Shown here piece after piece: positions 25,150 to 34,025 of a DNA stretch of 64,000 nt (positions are counted from its first letter, which is position 1; each line of letters begins with the position of its first letter). The stretch is taken from positions 1 through 64,000 of the forward strand of contig NZ_JABVED010000023.1 in the NCBI RefSeq assembly GCF_014323725.1, written 5' to 3'. Below the pieces are notes generated by a model that worked only from the letters and a program-made list of their open reading frames with translations, was not told the DNA's origin and did not search any database. The stretch comes from Actinokineospora xionganensis. GTDB lineage: Bacteria; Actinomycetota; Actinomycetes; Mycobacteriales; Pseudonocardiaceae. A program made the position numbers and the translations under genes.

Positions 25150-26748
25150 ATGGGTTTCAAACATCCAGTCCGACTGGCGGTGATGGGTGTTGTCGCTTCG
25201 GGCGCGCTCATGGCCGCGGTGGTGCCCGCCTTCGCGGCGCCGTCCGGGCCGCCGGAGGCACAGGTGCGGGGCGCGGGGGCGCCGGGCACGCTGAAGGACA
25301 ACTACATCGTCGTCCTCAAGGAGGACGCGGGTCTGCGCGCGTCGGCTAACTCGGTCGAGGGGACCGCGCGTGACCTGGCGGCGAAGTACGGCGCCACCCG
25401 GAAGCTGACCTACACCGCGTCCATCCTCGGCTTCTCGGCGACCATGCCCGAGCAGCGCGCGCGGCAACTCGCCGCCGACCCGTTGGTCGCCTACGTCGAG
25501 CAGGACGGCATCGCCCACGGGTTCGGCGAGCAGCTGAACCCCCCGTCGTACGGTCTCGACCGGATCGACCAGGAGTCGCTGCCGCTGGACAACAAGTACA
25601 CCTACCCGAACGACGGCGAGGGCGCGACCGTCTACGTCGTGGACACCGGCATCGCCTTCAACCACCCCGACTTCGGCGGGCGGGCCACCTCGGGCAAAGA
25701 CTTCATCGACAACGACAACGACTCCACCGACTGTCAGGGGCACGGCTCGCACGTCGCCGGGACCGTCGGCGGCACCAGCCACGGCGTGGCCAAGAAGGTC
25801 AAGCTGGTCGGCGTCCGGGTGCTGGGCTGCGACAACACCGGTCAGTGGTCGGGCATCATCGGCGGGTTCGACTGGGTGACGCAGAACGCGGGCCCCAACT
25901 CGATCCTGCAGGCCAGCCTCGGCGGGTCGACCAACACCTCGGTCGACGACGCGGCCAAGCGCGCCGTCGCCAAGGGCATCACCACCGTGCTCGCGGCGGG
26001 CAACAGCGGCACCGACGCCTGCACGTTCAGCCCGGCCCGCGTCCCCGAGGCGATCACCGTCGCGGCGTCGAACGACAAGGACGTGCGGGCCACGTTCCCC
26101 AACGGCGCCATGTCGAACTACGGGACCTGTGTGGATCTCTTCGCGCCGGGCAACCTGATCACCTCCGTCAACAAGGATGGTGGGGCCAAGCAGATGAGCG
26201 GTACGTCGATGGCGGCCCCGCACGTCTCGGGCGCGGCGGCGATCTACCTGACCGCCAAGCCGGGCGGCAGCCCCGCGACCGTGGCCCAGGCGATCCTGGA
26301 CGCCTCCGTGGCGGGCAAGATCACCAACATCGGCAGCGGATCCCCGAACAAGCTGCTCAACGTCACGAAGCTTGGTGGCACCAACCCCGGCCCCGGCACC
26401 TGCGCGGCGCCGACCAATTCGAACACGACGGCCATCCCCGACGCGGGCGCGGCGGTCGAGTCATCCGTGACGGTCAGCAACTGCACTGGCAACGCCTCGG
26501 CCACCACCTCGGTCAAGGTCGACATCACCCACAGCTACAGCGCCGACCTGCTCGTCGAGCTCGTCGGTCCGTCCGGCACGGCCTACACCCTGCAGCGGGC
26601 GGGTGGCGTCGGTGACGCGGGTGGCATCCACACCACCTACACCGTCAACGCGTCGTCGGAGACGAAGAACGGCACCTGGAAGCTGCGGGTGACCGACATC
26701 TACCGCTACGACACCGGCTCCATCACCTCATGGACGCTCACCCCGTGA
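25150..26748 (+). CDS. Secreted subtilisin-like protease with P-domain (S8, copy a)
   Basis: A 532-residue extracellular endopeptidase. Domains are: signal peptide (to ~FAA, residue 30); an inhibitor I9 propeptide (NYIVVLKEDAGLRA...ADPLVAYVEQDG, ~50-122); the S8 catalytic domain with Asp165 (VVDTG), His198 (GHGSHVAG) and Ser353 (GTSMAAPHVSG); then a proprotein-convertase P-domain (~415-532: AIPDAGAAVESSVTVSNCTG, HSYSADLLVELVGPSGTAYTL, GTWKLRVTDIYRYDTGSITSWTL). All triad residues are present. GGAG precedes the ATG at 25150. It is followed 32 bp later by an S1 protease and is divergent from LAL1. Confidence 0.93.
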   Translation: MGFKHPVRLAVMGVVASGALMAAVVPAFAAPSGPPEAQVRGAGAPGTLKDNYIVVLKEDAGLRASANSVEGTARDLAAKYGATRKLTYTASILGFSATMPEQRARQLAADPLVAYVEQDGIAHGFGEQLNPPSYGLDRIDQESLPLDNKYTYPNDGEGATVYVVDTGIAFNHPDFGGRATSGKDFIDNDNDSTDCQGHGSHVAGTVGGTSHGVAKKVKLVGVRVLGCDNTGQWSGIIGGFDWVTQNAGPNSILQASLGGSTNTSVDDAAKRAVAKGITTVLAAGNSGTDACTFSPARVPEAITVAASNDKDVRATFPNGAMSNYGTCVDLFAPGNLITSVNKDGGAKQMSGTSMAAPHVSGAAAIYLTAKPGGSPATVAQAILDASVAGKITNIGSGSPNKLLNVTKLGGTNPGPGTCAAPTNSNTTAIPDAGAAVESSVTVSNCTGNASATTSVKVDITHSYSADLLVELVGPSGTAYTLQRAGGVGDAGGIHTTYTVNASSETKNGTWKLRVTDIYRYDTGSITSWTLTP

Positions 26749-26780
26749 GCGCGCGATCCACTGTGGAAGGAAAGAGCACC

Positions 26781-28574
26781 ATGTCGAGATCCAAGCGGAT
26801 CGCGCTCACGTTGGGCATGGCGCTGGCCGTCGCCAGCGTGGCCACGGTCGCCGTCGCGGCGACCAGTGGGGAGCAGAAGCGCGCTCCCCACGACCCGGGT
26901 CTGTCCTATGCGGACAATTCCGTCTCCACTTTCGACGGCGCGAGTGGCCAGTTCTACAACGGCCAGAACGCCACCGTGTCGGAGTTCCCGGCGGTCATCG
27001 CCAACCTGCGGTCGGAAGGCTCCCGGCCCAAGGGGCAGTCGTGCACCGGCTCGGTGATCGGCCCGAGGCACATCCTGACCGCGGCGCACTGCTACGACCT
27101 GGCGGGCACGAAGACGTTCCTCTACGGCCTCGACGACCTCGTGGTCGGCACCGGGACGACGCTGACCACGAAGTCGTATGTCAAGCACCCCAAGTACGTC
27201 AACTGGGACCAAGGCTACGACGTCGCGGTGGTGACGACCAACGAGGACATCCCGGTTCCGCCGGAGAAGTGGGCGAAGTACGCCACCTCCGCCGACGCGG
27301 GCATCTGGAAGGTCGGCGACACCGGCCGCGGCTTCGGCTACGGCAAGAAGACGCACGACGACACACCGGCCGACGTCACGCTGGACAAGGCGGACCTCCC
27401 GATCGTAGACGGCGTCAACCAGTGCCAGGGTGTGGCCGCGGGCTACAAGCTGGCGACCATGATCTGCGCCGGCTACTCGGACGGGCGCGTGACCGTGCTG
27501 CCCGGTGACAGCGGCGGCCCCTTCGTCGTCGGCGGCAAGATTGTCGGCCTGTCGTCGTGGAGCCGGTCCGACTTCAAGTGGTACAGCATCTACGCCCGGC
27601 TCGACAACGACATGGGTGACTGGGTCAAGCAGCAGGTCGGCGACACCACACCCGTCGAGTTCGGCGTCAGCGTCGAGCCGGCCTCGGTGACGGTCGCGGC
27701 CGGAGCCAGCGGTTCCGTCGGGGTCAAGACCACGTCGGGCGCCACTGTGGAGGATGTGACCCTCTCGGCGACCGGACTGCCCTCCGGTGTGACGGCGGAC
27801 TTCCAGCCCGCCACGGTGAAGTCCGGCTCGGGCGCGAAACTGTCGCTGTCCGTGGCGTCCGGCACCCCGGACGGCACGCACTCGGTGACGGTGAACGCAA
27901 AGTCGGCGTCCGGCGTGACCAAGACGTCCACACTGACGCTGACCGTCGGGGCGGGCAGCCCCGGCGCCGACTTCGGCCTCGGGCTCAGCCCGGCGTCGGT
28001 GAAGGTGAACCAGGGCGGCAACATCTCCACCACGGTCACCAGCACGGTGGTCGGCGGCACCTCCGCCGACGTCACCCTGAGCGCCAGCGGACTTCCCTCC
28101 GGCGCCCAGGCGGTGTTCCAGCCTGCTTCGATCAAGTCCGGCACGAACGCCAAGCTGACGATCACCACCTCCTCGAGCACGGCCGCGGGCAACTACTCGG
28201 TGACGGTGACCGGAACCTCCGGTTCGATCACCCGCAACGCGACGCTGGCCCTCACGGTCGGCAGCGGCGACCCGCAGCCGGGTGGCCTCACGATCGCGCT
28301 CTCGCCGTCATCGGCGAGCACGTTCAAGGGCGGCGGGGTTTTCCCCTCGTTGACCATCACGGGCGCGACCACCCCGGTGACCCTGAGCGCGTCCGGCCTG
28401 CCGCCGGGCACGACGGCCAACTTCCAGCCGACGACGGTGAGCCCTGGCCAACCGGCATGGGTCCACATCGTCACGTCGTTCGCGACGCCGACGGGGACAT
28501 ACAAGATCACGATTACCGGGACGAGCAGTGACGGCAAGACCGGGAGCGCGGTGTTCACGCTCGCGGTGACCTAG
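26781..28574 (+). CDS. Secreted trypsin-like serine protease with three C-terminal Ig-like repeats
   Basis: A 597-residue extracellular protease. A signal peptide (MSRSKRIALTLGMALAVASVATVAVAA) is followed by an S1 domain with His103 (TAAHC), Asp147 (GYDVAVV) and Ser244 (LPGDSGGP). After residue ~290 come three ~90-residue beta-sandwich repeats, each with 'VTLSA(T/S)GLPSG...A.FQP..(V/I)KSG..AKL', joined by Gly/Pro linkers; such repeats in actinomycete exoenzymes probably bind the cell surface or the substrate. AAGGAAAG precedes the ATG. The gene follows the subtilisin by 32 bp and is likely in the same transcript. A TCCACTGTGGA palindrome (26757-26767) lies just before the ribosome binding site. 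Confidence 0.92.
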   Translation: MSRSKRIALTLGMALAVASVATVAVAATSGEQKRAPHDPGLSYADNSVSTFDGASGQFYNGQNATVSEFPAVIANLRSEGSRPKGQSCTGSVIGPRHILTAAHCYDLAGTKTFLYGLDDLVVGTGTTLTTKSYVKHPKYVNWDQGYDVAVVTTNEDIPVPPEKWAKYATSADAGIWKVGDTGRGFGYGKKTHDDTPADVTLDKADLPIVDGVNQCQGVAAGYKLATMICAGYSDGRVTVLPGDSGGPFVVGGKIVGLSSWSRSDFKWYSIYARLDNDMGDWVKQQVGDTTPVEFGVSVEPASVTVAAGASGSVGVKTTSGATVEDVTLSATGLPSGVTADFQPATVKSGSGAKLSLSVASGTPDGTHSVTVNAKSASGVTKTSTLTLTVGAGSPGADFGLGLSPASVKVNQGGNISTTVTSTVVGGTSADVTLSASGLPSGAQAVFQPASIKSGTNAKLTITTSSSTAAGNYSVTVTGTSGSITRNATLALTVGSGDPQPGGLTIALSPSSASTFKGGGVFPSLTITGATTPVTLSASGLPPGTTANFQPTTVSPGQPAWVHIVTSFATPTGTYKITITGTSSDGKTGSAVFTLAVT

Positions 28575-28607
28575 CCGCTGCTGGGCAGGGAGGTAGCTGG
28601 GTAAGGG

Positions 28608-28640
28608 AACCGGGTGGGAGACGCAGGCACCCACCCGGTT
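28608..28640 (+). terminator. Hairpin after the S1 protease
   Basis: An 11-bp perfect stem (AACCGGGTGGG with its complement) and an 11-nt loop, starting 34 bp after the protease stop. It is the first of the repeat-unit hairpins and is well placed to end the S8a-S1 transcript. Confidence 0.6.
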
Positions 28641-28657
28641 CCTGCCGGTTATGGATG

Positions 28658-28694
28658 AAACCGGGTGGGAGAAGTACAGGCTCCCACCCGGTTT
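28658..28694 (+). terminator. Second, stronger hairpin in the tandem repeat
   Basis: A 14-bp perfect stem (AAACCGGGTGGGAG and its complement) around a 9-nt loop, with the 3' arm ending in TTT. It could act as a terminator in either direction or as an RNA-stabilising 3' structure. Confidence 0.6.
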
Positions 28695-28964
28695 CCTGCT
28701 ATGCGGTGGAAGCTGGGTGGGAGGTGCGGGCTCCCACCCGGTTGCTTGTTGTGCGGTGGGGAGGCGGGCGGGGGTGACCGGGATTTTCCGTTTGGTTTCC
28801 TGCTGTGCGACGAAGTTGGGTGAGGATCGCGCTGACTCTCGCCCGGTGTCCTGCTGTGCGACGAAGTCGGGTGGATGCGTGCGGACTCTTGCCCGGTGTC
28901 GTGCTGTGCAACAGAAACGGGATGGGTCCGCGGGCGTCTCGCGGCCTGTTCTGTTCGAAGTCCC

Positions 28965-29005
28965 AAGGCGAACCACCTAACAGACACCCCCAGTAACGCA
29001 GGCCC
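28965..29005 (+). repeat. Dispersed ~40-bp intergenic element, copy A
   Basis: GCGAACCACCTAACAGACAC then CCCCAGTAACGCAGGCCC. Related copies occur at 56781-56820 and 63314-63352. All three lie in gaps between convergent genes and read in the same direction as the upstream plus-strand gene. No stable hairpin is visible within the element. Confidence 0.6.
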
Positions 29006-29014
29006 GAACACACA

Positions 29015-29050
29015 CGAGAGCCCCCAGCACCATGGCGCCGGGGGCTCTCG
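29015..29050. terminator. Bidirectional-type terminator between convergent protease genes
   Basis: An 11-bp perfect stem (CGAGAGCCCCC with its complement) around a 14-nt loop, 19 bp beyond the stop of the minus-strand subtilisin. No long U tract follows in either direction, so intrinsic termination is inferred from the hairpin alone. Confidence 0.7.
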
Positions 29051-29068
29051 CAGCAAGGCGTCAGAGCA

Positions 29069-30634
29069 TCAGACCGTCAAGCTCCAACTCTGAACCGAGC
29101 CGGTGTCAAAGCGATAGACATCCTGCACCCGCAGCTTCCAGTCGCCGTTCTTCGTCTCCGAAGACAAGTTGACCGAGTACGTGGCCCGCACGTCATCCAC
29201 GTGGTCAGCCGGGCTGGACTCCTTCAGGCGGTAGGCCGTGCCGTCCGGCGCCACCAGTTCGACCACCAGGTCGCCGCGGTACGAGTGGGTGATGGCCACC
29301 TCGACCTGCGCGGTGGCCGAACCCGCGCCGGTGCAGCCGGTCACCGAAATCGTGCTCGTGACCGCGCTGCCCGCGTCCGGAATGGACACTGGGGTGGTGT
29401 TGGACTGCTTGGCGCAGCTCGGGTCCGGGGTGGTGCCGAATTTGGTGTAGAGCAGCTTGTTCGGCGAACCGGTGCCCGCGTTGGTGACCTTGCCCGAGGT
29501 AGCCGCGTCGATGATCGCCTTGTTCACCTCGGCCTGGTTGGCCGTCGGGTGGCTCTGCAGGTACAGGGCCACCGCGCCGGTGACCAGCGGGGCGGAGAAC
29601 GACGTGCCCTGGTCGGTACGGGTCGCCGTGTCGCTGCCGTAGCTCGCGCCGACGTTGCTGCCGCCGGGGGCGAACAGGTCGACGCAGGTGCCGATGTTCG
29701 AGAAGCCCGAACGGGAGTCGTTCTTCTCGGTCGAGGCGACCGTGAGGCCCTCGGTGACCCGCGCCGGGCTGTAGCCGCACGCGTCCGCGCCGTTGTTGTT
29801 GCCCGCGGCGAAGACGTAGATGAAGCCCTTCTGGATCGAGGCCTTGATCTGCGCGTCGCCGATGCCCGCCTCGTACTGGCCGAGGCTCATGTTGACCACC
29901 GCGGGCTTCTGCCCGTTCGCGTCGATCCACTCGACCGCGTCGATGACCAGGGAGTCTGGGCCGGAGTTGCTGCAGTCGAACACCCGCAGCGCCACCAGCT
30001 TCGCCTTCTTCGCCACGCCATAGGTCTTGCCGACCGACGCGCTCGCGGTGTGCGTGCCGTGGCCGTGGCAGTCCTGGGCGACGGAGTCCTTGTCGAAGAA
30101 GTCGTAGCCGTTGGTCGCCCGGCCCTCGAACTCGGCGTGGGAGATCCGGGTTCCGCTGTCCATGTTGTAGACGGTGACACCCTCGCCGGTGGCGTTGTAC
30201 TCGTACTTGGTGTTCAGCGGCAGGTCCGTCTGGTCCACACGGTCGACGGTCCACGGCGCGTTGTCCTGGACGTCGGCGCCGCGCGCGGTGCCGGTCTCGT
30301 AGACCGCCTTGACCGCGGGGTTCGCGGCCAGCCTGCGGGCCGCGCCTTCGGACAGACCGCGCACCGAGAAGCCCTGGATGGTTCGGTTCCAAGTGGACTG
30401 AACCGTGCCGCCGTACTCCGAGATCAGCGATTGCGCCTTCGACTGGACGGACTCGGCGCTCGCACCCGCGGCGTCGTGCAGCTGGACGTTGTACCAGCCC
30501 GCGGCCCAGTGCTGGCGGGCCTGAACGACCTTGCCCTCCGGCGGAGCCGCGCTGGCGGCCGCGGGCGCGAGCGCGGCCACCGCCGTCGCGACGGCCAGCG
30601 CTCCGAGCAGGGCGCGCCTGGTTTTTCTGTTCAT
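29069..30634 (-). CDS. Secreted subtilisin-like protease with P-domain (S8, copy b)
   Basis: A 521-residue extracellular protease parallel in design to the one at 25150. It has a signal peptide (MNRKTRRALLGALAVATAVAALAPAAASAA); an I9-like propeptide (~45-115); a catalytic domain with Asp159 (YNMDSGT), His192 (GHGTHTAS) and Ser345 (GTSFSAPLVTG); and a P-domain (~405-521: SIPDAGSAVTSTISVTGCTG, HSYRGDLVVELVAPDGTAYRL, GDWKLRVQDVYRFDTGSVQSWSL). MDSGT replaces the usual V/LDTG, and TAS replaces VAG, but the triad is complete. GGGAG precedes the ATG by eight bases. It is divergent from LAL2 (gap 173 bp), a mirror image of the S8a/LAL1 pair. Confidence 0.93.
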   Translation of the reverse strand: MNRKTRRALLGALAVATAVAALAPAAASAAPPEGKVVQARQHWAAGWYNVQLHDAAGASAESVQSKAQSLISEYGGTVQSTWNRTIQGFSVRGLSEGAARRLAANPAVKAVYETGTARGADVQDNAPWTVDRVDQTDLPLNTKYEYNATGEGVTVYNMDSGTRISHAEFEGRATNGYDFFDKDSVAQDCHGHGTHTASASVGKTYGVAKKAKLVALRVFDCSNSGPDSLVIDAVEWIDANGQKPAVVNMSLGQYEAGIGDAQIKASIQKGFIYVFAAGNNNGADACGYSPARVTEGLTVASTEKNDSRSGFSNIGTCVDLFAPGGSNVGASYGSDTATRTDQGTSFSAPLVTGAVALYLQSHPTANQAEVNKAIIDAATSGKVTNAGTGSPNKLLYTKFGTTPDPSCAKQSNTTPVSIPDAGSAVTSTISVTGCTGAGSATAQVEVAITHSYRGDLVVELVAPDGTAYRLKESSPADHVDDVRATYSVNLSSETKNGDWKLRVQDVYRFDTGSVQSWSLTV

Positions 30635-30750
30635 CTGGTTGACTCCCTCGTCTGAGCGGCGAGAGCAGGGTCGAGACGTTTGGGGTCGCCGCTCGCACTT
30701 ACCTTGCGGCCCCAACGGACCTGGGCGCACCGGCCTGGGATTCAACGGGG

Positions 30751-30758
30751 GTACCCAA
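30751..30758 (-). promoter_or_regulatory. TTGGGTAC element in LAL2/subtilisin divergent region
   Basis: On the minus strand TTGGGTAC is followed after seven bases by GAATC, 117 bp upstream of the S8b start, matching the arrangement at 25004. A second CTGGGTACC occurs at 30789-30797, ten bases before the LAL2 start codon. Confidence 0.35.
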
Positions 30759-30807
30759 ACAATGCTCGCCCAAGTGGAACCGCCCGGACTGGGTACCATC
30801 GGCGAGC

Positions 30808-33663
30808 ATGACCGCGAGGCTTCTTCCCGCCCGGCAACCCCATTCGGTGTTTGTCGGCCGGGCCGCTGAGCTGGCCGAACTGTCCCGCTTGGTGACCGAT
30901 CCACCCGCGTTGGTCCTGATCGAGGGCGAAGCCGGGGTCGGCAAGACCAGGCTGGTGCGGGAGTCGCTGCGCGGCCAGGAGATCGCGGCCCGGGCGGTGC
31001 TGGTCGGTGGCTGCCAGCCGATGCGGGAGCCGTTCCCGTACGGCCCGGTGGTGGACGTGCTGCGGGAAACCGCGCCCCTGCTGGCCCGGGTGGCCGATTC
31101 CCTCTCGCCCATCGCGGGCGCGCTGCGGCCACTGCTGCCCGAGCTGAGCGGACTGCTCCCGCCGGAGCCGCCCAAGGGCGACGCCGCGGTCGAGCGGCAC
31201 CAGGTGTTCCGCGCGGTGCGCGAGCTGCTGGCCGCCTACGGACCGGCTGTGCTGGTCCTCGAAGACCTGCACTGGGCCGACGAGGGCACGCAGGACCTGT
31301 TGCGGTTCCTCATGTTCCCGCGGATCCCCGATCTGGCGCTGGTCGCCACCTACCGCCGCGAGGCGTATCCGGCGGGGGAGAGGTCGCTGCTGGGCGACGT
31401 CCCCCACCTGCTCGCCGACGAGCACACCACGCTGCTGCGGCTGCGCCCGCTGGAACCGGCCGATGTCGGTGTGCTGGCCGCGGGACTGCTGGGCGCCCAA
31501 GACGTTCCGCACGGATTCGCCGCCGAACTGCACCACCGCACGGCGGGTATCCCGTTCGTCATCGAGGAGGTGCTGCGCGAGTTCCGCGAGATCGGTGGCG
31601 AGCCGGGGTCGTGGGCCCTCGACTTGGTCGACATCCCGGTGCTGCTGCGCGACACCATGGCCGACCGACTGGGCAGGCTCGGCCCCACCGTCACCGCGGT
31701 CGTGCACGCCGCCGCCGTGCTGGACGCCCCGGCGAGCGAGGAGGACCTGGCCGCGGTGTCCGGCCTGTCCCCGCGCCTGGTGTCGGGCGCGGTGTCCGAG
31801 GCGCTGGCCGCCGCCGTGCTGTTCGAGATCGGCACCGCCCGGTACGCCTTGCGGCATCCGCTCGCCCGGCAGGCGGTGGACGTGGCGATCCCCGGGCCGC
31901 GCCGCCGTGAGCTGCACGCACGGGCCGCCGATCTGCTGGTGGCCCGCAAGGACCGTGCGCTGGTCCGGCTGGCGCATCACTATCGGCAAGCCGGGGACTT
32001 GGCGAACTGGTTGAGCCGCACCGTGGCCGCCGCCGACCACGCGGGCGAGGTCGGCGACACCGCGTTCGCGCTGTGGGTGCTGGAGACCGCGCTGGCCGAT
32101 GACGCCCTGCCAGCCCGGGCGCTGCGCACGCTCGCCGTGCGCCTGAGCCGGGTCGCCGCGAACGGCCTCGCCCAGGCGGGCACGGTCGCGCGGCTGGGCG
32201 CGCTGCTGCGGGACGGGTCGCTCAGCGGGCCCGACCGAGGTGAGGTGCGGATCAACCTGGGCCGGGTGCTGATGAACCAGGCCGGCCGGATCGAGGAGGG
32301 CCAGAGCGAGATCGAGATGGCGGTGCACGACCTGGCCGACCGGCCCGCCCTGGCCGCGCGCGGCGCGGCCGCGCTGGTCCTGCCCGCCTTCGGGTGGCGG
32401 GCGATCTCCGGTCATACCGGCTGGCTGGCGAAGGCCAGGCAGTTGGCCGCCGCGGCGCGGTGCGACGACGAACTCGAGATGGTCCTGCGGGCGAACCACC
32501 TCACCCTGCTCGCCGACACCGGCGACCCGGCGCTGCGCCCGATGGTCGACGAACTGCCCAGATCATCGCGGTCGCCCCGGATCCGGCGCCAACTCGTCCG
32601 CGCCTTCAACAATTTGGCCGACTCGCTGTGCTGGATCGGCCGCTACACCGAAGCGCGGGAGATGCTGCGGGTCAGCTCCACCCTGATGGCTGACAGCGAC
32701 GTGCCCTACCTGTCGATGCTCAGCACCGGAACCGCACTGCGGCTCGACGCCCTCACCGGCAGCTGGGACACGCTGGCGGCGGACGCGACCCACCTTGTCG
32801 AGCAGGCAGGCGAGATGCCCTCGCTCGCCATGGACGCGTGGCTGACCCTGGCGTGGGTCGCGACGGCCCGTGGCGAGCGGGACGAGGCGGGACGGCAGCT
32901 GAACAGCGCGTACGGGGCCTCCCCGGAAACCGCGCCCTTTCTGCTGGCGATCTCCGCCTGCCGGGTGGCCAACGCGCTTGCCCACGGCGACGTGGCCGCC
33001 GCCGCCGTCGGCGCCGACCGGGCGTTGCGTCGGGTCCGGGCGAAGGAGAACTGGCTGTGGGGGGCCGACCTGGTCCCGCAGGCGGTCCGCGCGTTCCAGC
33101 GAGTCGGGCGAGGGGAGGACGCGACCCGGCTCGTCGCCGAGTACGAGGAGGGGATCGCGGGGCGCGACGCGCCGCTGGCGGCGGCGGCGGCCGTGTTGGC
33201 TCGGGCGCTGGTCACCGCGGACCGGCGGGCCGCCCTCGACGGCCTGCTGCGGGCCGCGGACGCCTATGCCGAACTGCCGCGGCCGCACGCTGCCGCAGTC
33301 ACCGCCGAGGACGCCGCCGCCGTCGCCGTGGAACTGGGCGACGAATCGCTGGCGCTGGCCCGGTTCGGGGCCGCGGCTGCCGGGTACACCGCACTCGGCA
33401 ACACCCGCGACGCCGACCGCTGCCGACGGCTCAGCCTCCGGTTCCGGCCTGCCCGCCCCACCGGCCGCAAGGCCTACGGGGATGAGCTCTCCCCGCGTGA
33501 GCGCGAGGTCGTGGAGTTCGTGGCGGCCGGGCTGACGAACCGCCAGATCGCCGACGAGCTGTTCCTGTCCCCCCGCACCGTCGAGCACCACGTGTCGCGG
33601 GCCATGCGCAAGCTCCGCGTGTCATCCAGGACGGCGTTCGCGTCGGCGGTGAACCCGTCCTGA
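30808..33663 (+). CDS. LAL-type LuxR transcriptional regulator (LAL2)
   Basis: A 951-residue regulator with Walker A GEAGVGKT (40-47), Walker B AVLVLEDLHWADEG, a long TPR-like middle (for example QAGEMPSLAMDAWLTLAWVATARGERDEA) and a C-terminal LuxR helix-turn-helix (DELSPREREVVEFVAAGLTNRQIADELFLSPRTVEHHVSRAMRKLRVSSR). LAL regulators bind ATP and often maltotriose-like or unknown inducers, and they activate nearby genes. Its placement divergent to a secreted subtilisin makes that protease the obvious target. Confidence 0.92.
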   Translation: MTARLLPARQPHSVFVGRAAELAELSRLVTDPPALVLIEGEAGVGKTRLVRESLRGQEIAARAVLVGGCQPMREPFPYGPVVDVLRETAPLLARVADSLSPIAGALRPLLPELSGLLPPEPPKGDAAVERHQVFRAVRELLAAYGPAVLVLEDLHWADEGTQDLLRFLMFPRIPDLALVATYRREAYPAGERSLLGDVPHLLADEHTTLLRLRPLEPADVGVLAAGLLGAQDVPHGFAAELHHRTAGIPFVIEEVLREFREIGGEPGSWALDLVDIPVLLRDTMADRLGRLGPTVTAVVHAAAVLDAPASEEDLAAVSGLSPRLVSGAVSEALAAAVLFEIGTARYALRHPLARQAVDVAIPGPRRRELHARAADLLVARKDRALVRLAHHYRQAGDLANWLSRTVAAADHAGEVGDTAFALWVLETALADDALPARALRTLAVRLSRVAANGLAQAGTVARLGALLRDGSLSGPDRGEVRINLGRVLMNQAGRIEEGQSEIEMAVHDLADRPALAARGAAALVLPAFGWRAISGHTGWLAKARQLAAAARCDDELEMVLRANHLTLLADTGDPALRPMVDELPRSSRSPRIRRQLVRAFNNLADSLCWIGRYTEAREMLRVSSTLMADSDVPYLSMLSTGTALRLDALTGSWDTLAADATHLVEQAGEMPSLAMDAWLTLAWVATARGERDEAGRQLNSAYGASPETAPFLLAISACRVANALAHGDVAAAAVGADRALRRVRAKENWLWGADLVPQAVRAFQRVGRGEDATRLVAEYEEGIAGRDAPLAAAAAVLARALVTADRRAALDGLLRAADAYAELPRPHAAAVTAEDAAAVAVELGDESLALARFGAAAAGYTALGNTRDADRCRRLSLRFRPARPTGRKAYGDELSPREREVVEFVAAGLTNRQIADELFLSPRTVEHHVSRAMRKLRVSSRTAFASAVNPS

Positions 33664-33679
33664 CTGTCCCGGTGCCCGG

Positions 33680-34006
33680 TCAGGACGACTCGGTGGGCAA
33701 GCCCGCGGCCACCCAGTCCTCAATCCCTTCCCCGTACTTGCGGACGTTGGTGTAGCCCAGGCCGGTGAGTCGCTCGGCGACCTGTCCGCTGTTGGGGCAC
33801 GCGAGGTTGGAGCAGTAGGTGACGACCGCGGCATGGCGGTCGGGCAGCAGGGTGGGCGCCTGCGCGTCGACGTCGGCCAGGACCAGGGGAACGGCGCCAG
33901 GCAGGTGTTGCTTGGCGTGGTACTCGCCGCCCAGCGCGTCGACCAGGGTCACGGTGCCCGCGTCGATCGCTGCCTTCAGTTCGTCACGGGTGATGGATGC
34001 GGTCAT
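33680..34006 (-). CDS. Single-domain rhodanese-like sulfurtransferase
   Basis: A 108-residue rhodanese domain, likely cytoplasmic. Seen are TRDELKAAIDAGTVTLVDALGGEYHAKQHLPGAV, the active-site loop TYCSNLACPNS (Cys65, persulfide-forming) and the closing ERLTGLGYTNVRKYGEGIEDWVAAGLPTE. The loop has the CxNLACPNS form of actinobacterial single-domain rhodaneses. A strong GGAGGTAG precedes the ATG at 34006. It is divergent from the TetR gene at 34043 across a 36-bp gap that contains a perfect palindrome, so TetR control is likely. Confidence 0.9.
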   Translation of the reverse strand: MTASITRDELKAAIDAGTVTLVDALGGEYHAKQHLPGAVPLVLADVDAQAPTLLPDRHAAVVTYCSNLACPNSGQVAERLTGLGYTNVRKYGEGIEDWVAAGLPTESS

Positions 34007-34025
34007 GTCGCTACCTCCAGCTAAT

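Larger units (their letters stand above)
28590..28953 (+). repeat. ~50-bp degenerate tandem repeat with hairpin-forming units
   Basis: About six to seven units of 50-54 bp, each beginning near CCTGCTGTGCG and ending near CCACCCGGTT or GCCCGGTGT. Unit boundaries are approximately 28641, 28695, 28745, 28799, 28850 and 28900. The units nearest the protease gene carry near-perfect inverted repeats (GGGTGGGAG with CTCCCACCC); later units diverge and lose the symmetry. The block fills most of the 494-bp gap between two convergent protease genes. Short frames inside it are products of the repeat and not genes. Confidence 0.75.

Noticed and set aside
24955-26223. N-terminal extension of the LAL1 frame
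   Set aside because: It is antisense to the S8a protease gene, and real LAL regulators start just before the FVGR segment.
28590-28953. CRISPR array
   Set aside because: The units are degenerate, repeat and spacer are not distinct, and no cas genes are present; it is a decaying hairpin tandem repeat.
33264-33470. Short minus-strand frames inside LAL2
   Set aside because: They lie wholly within a well-supported gene and have no start signals or recognisable products.
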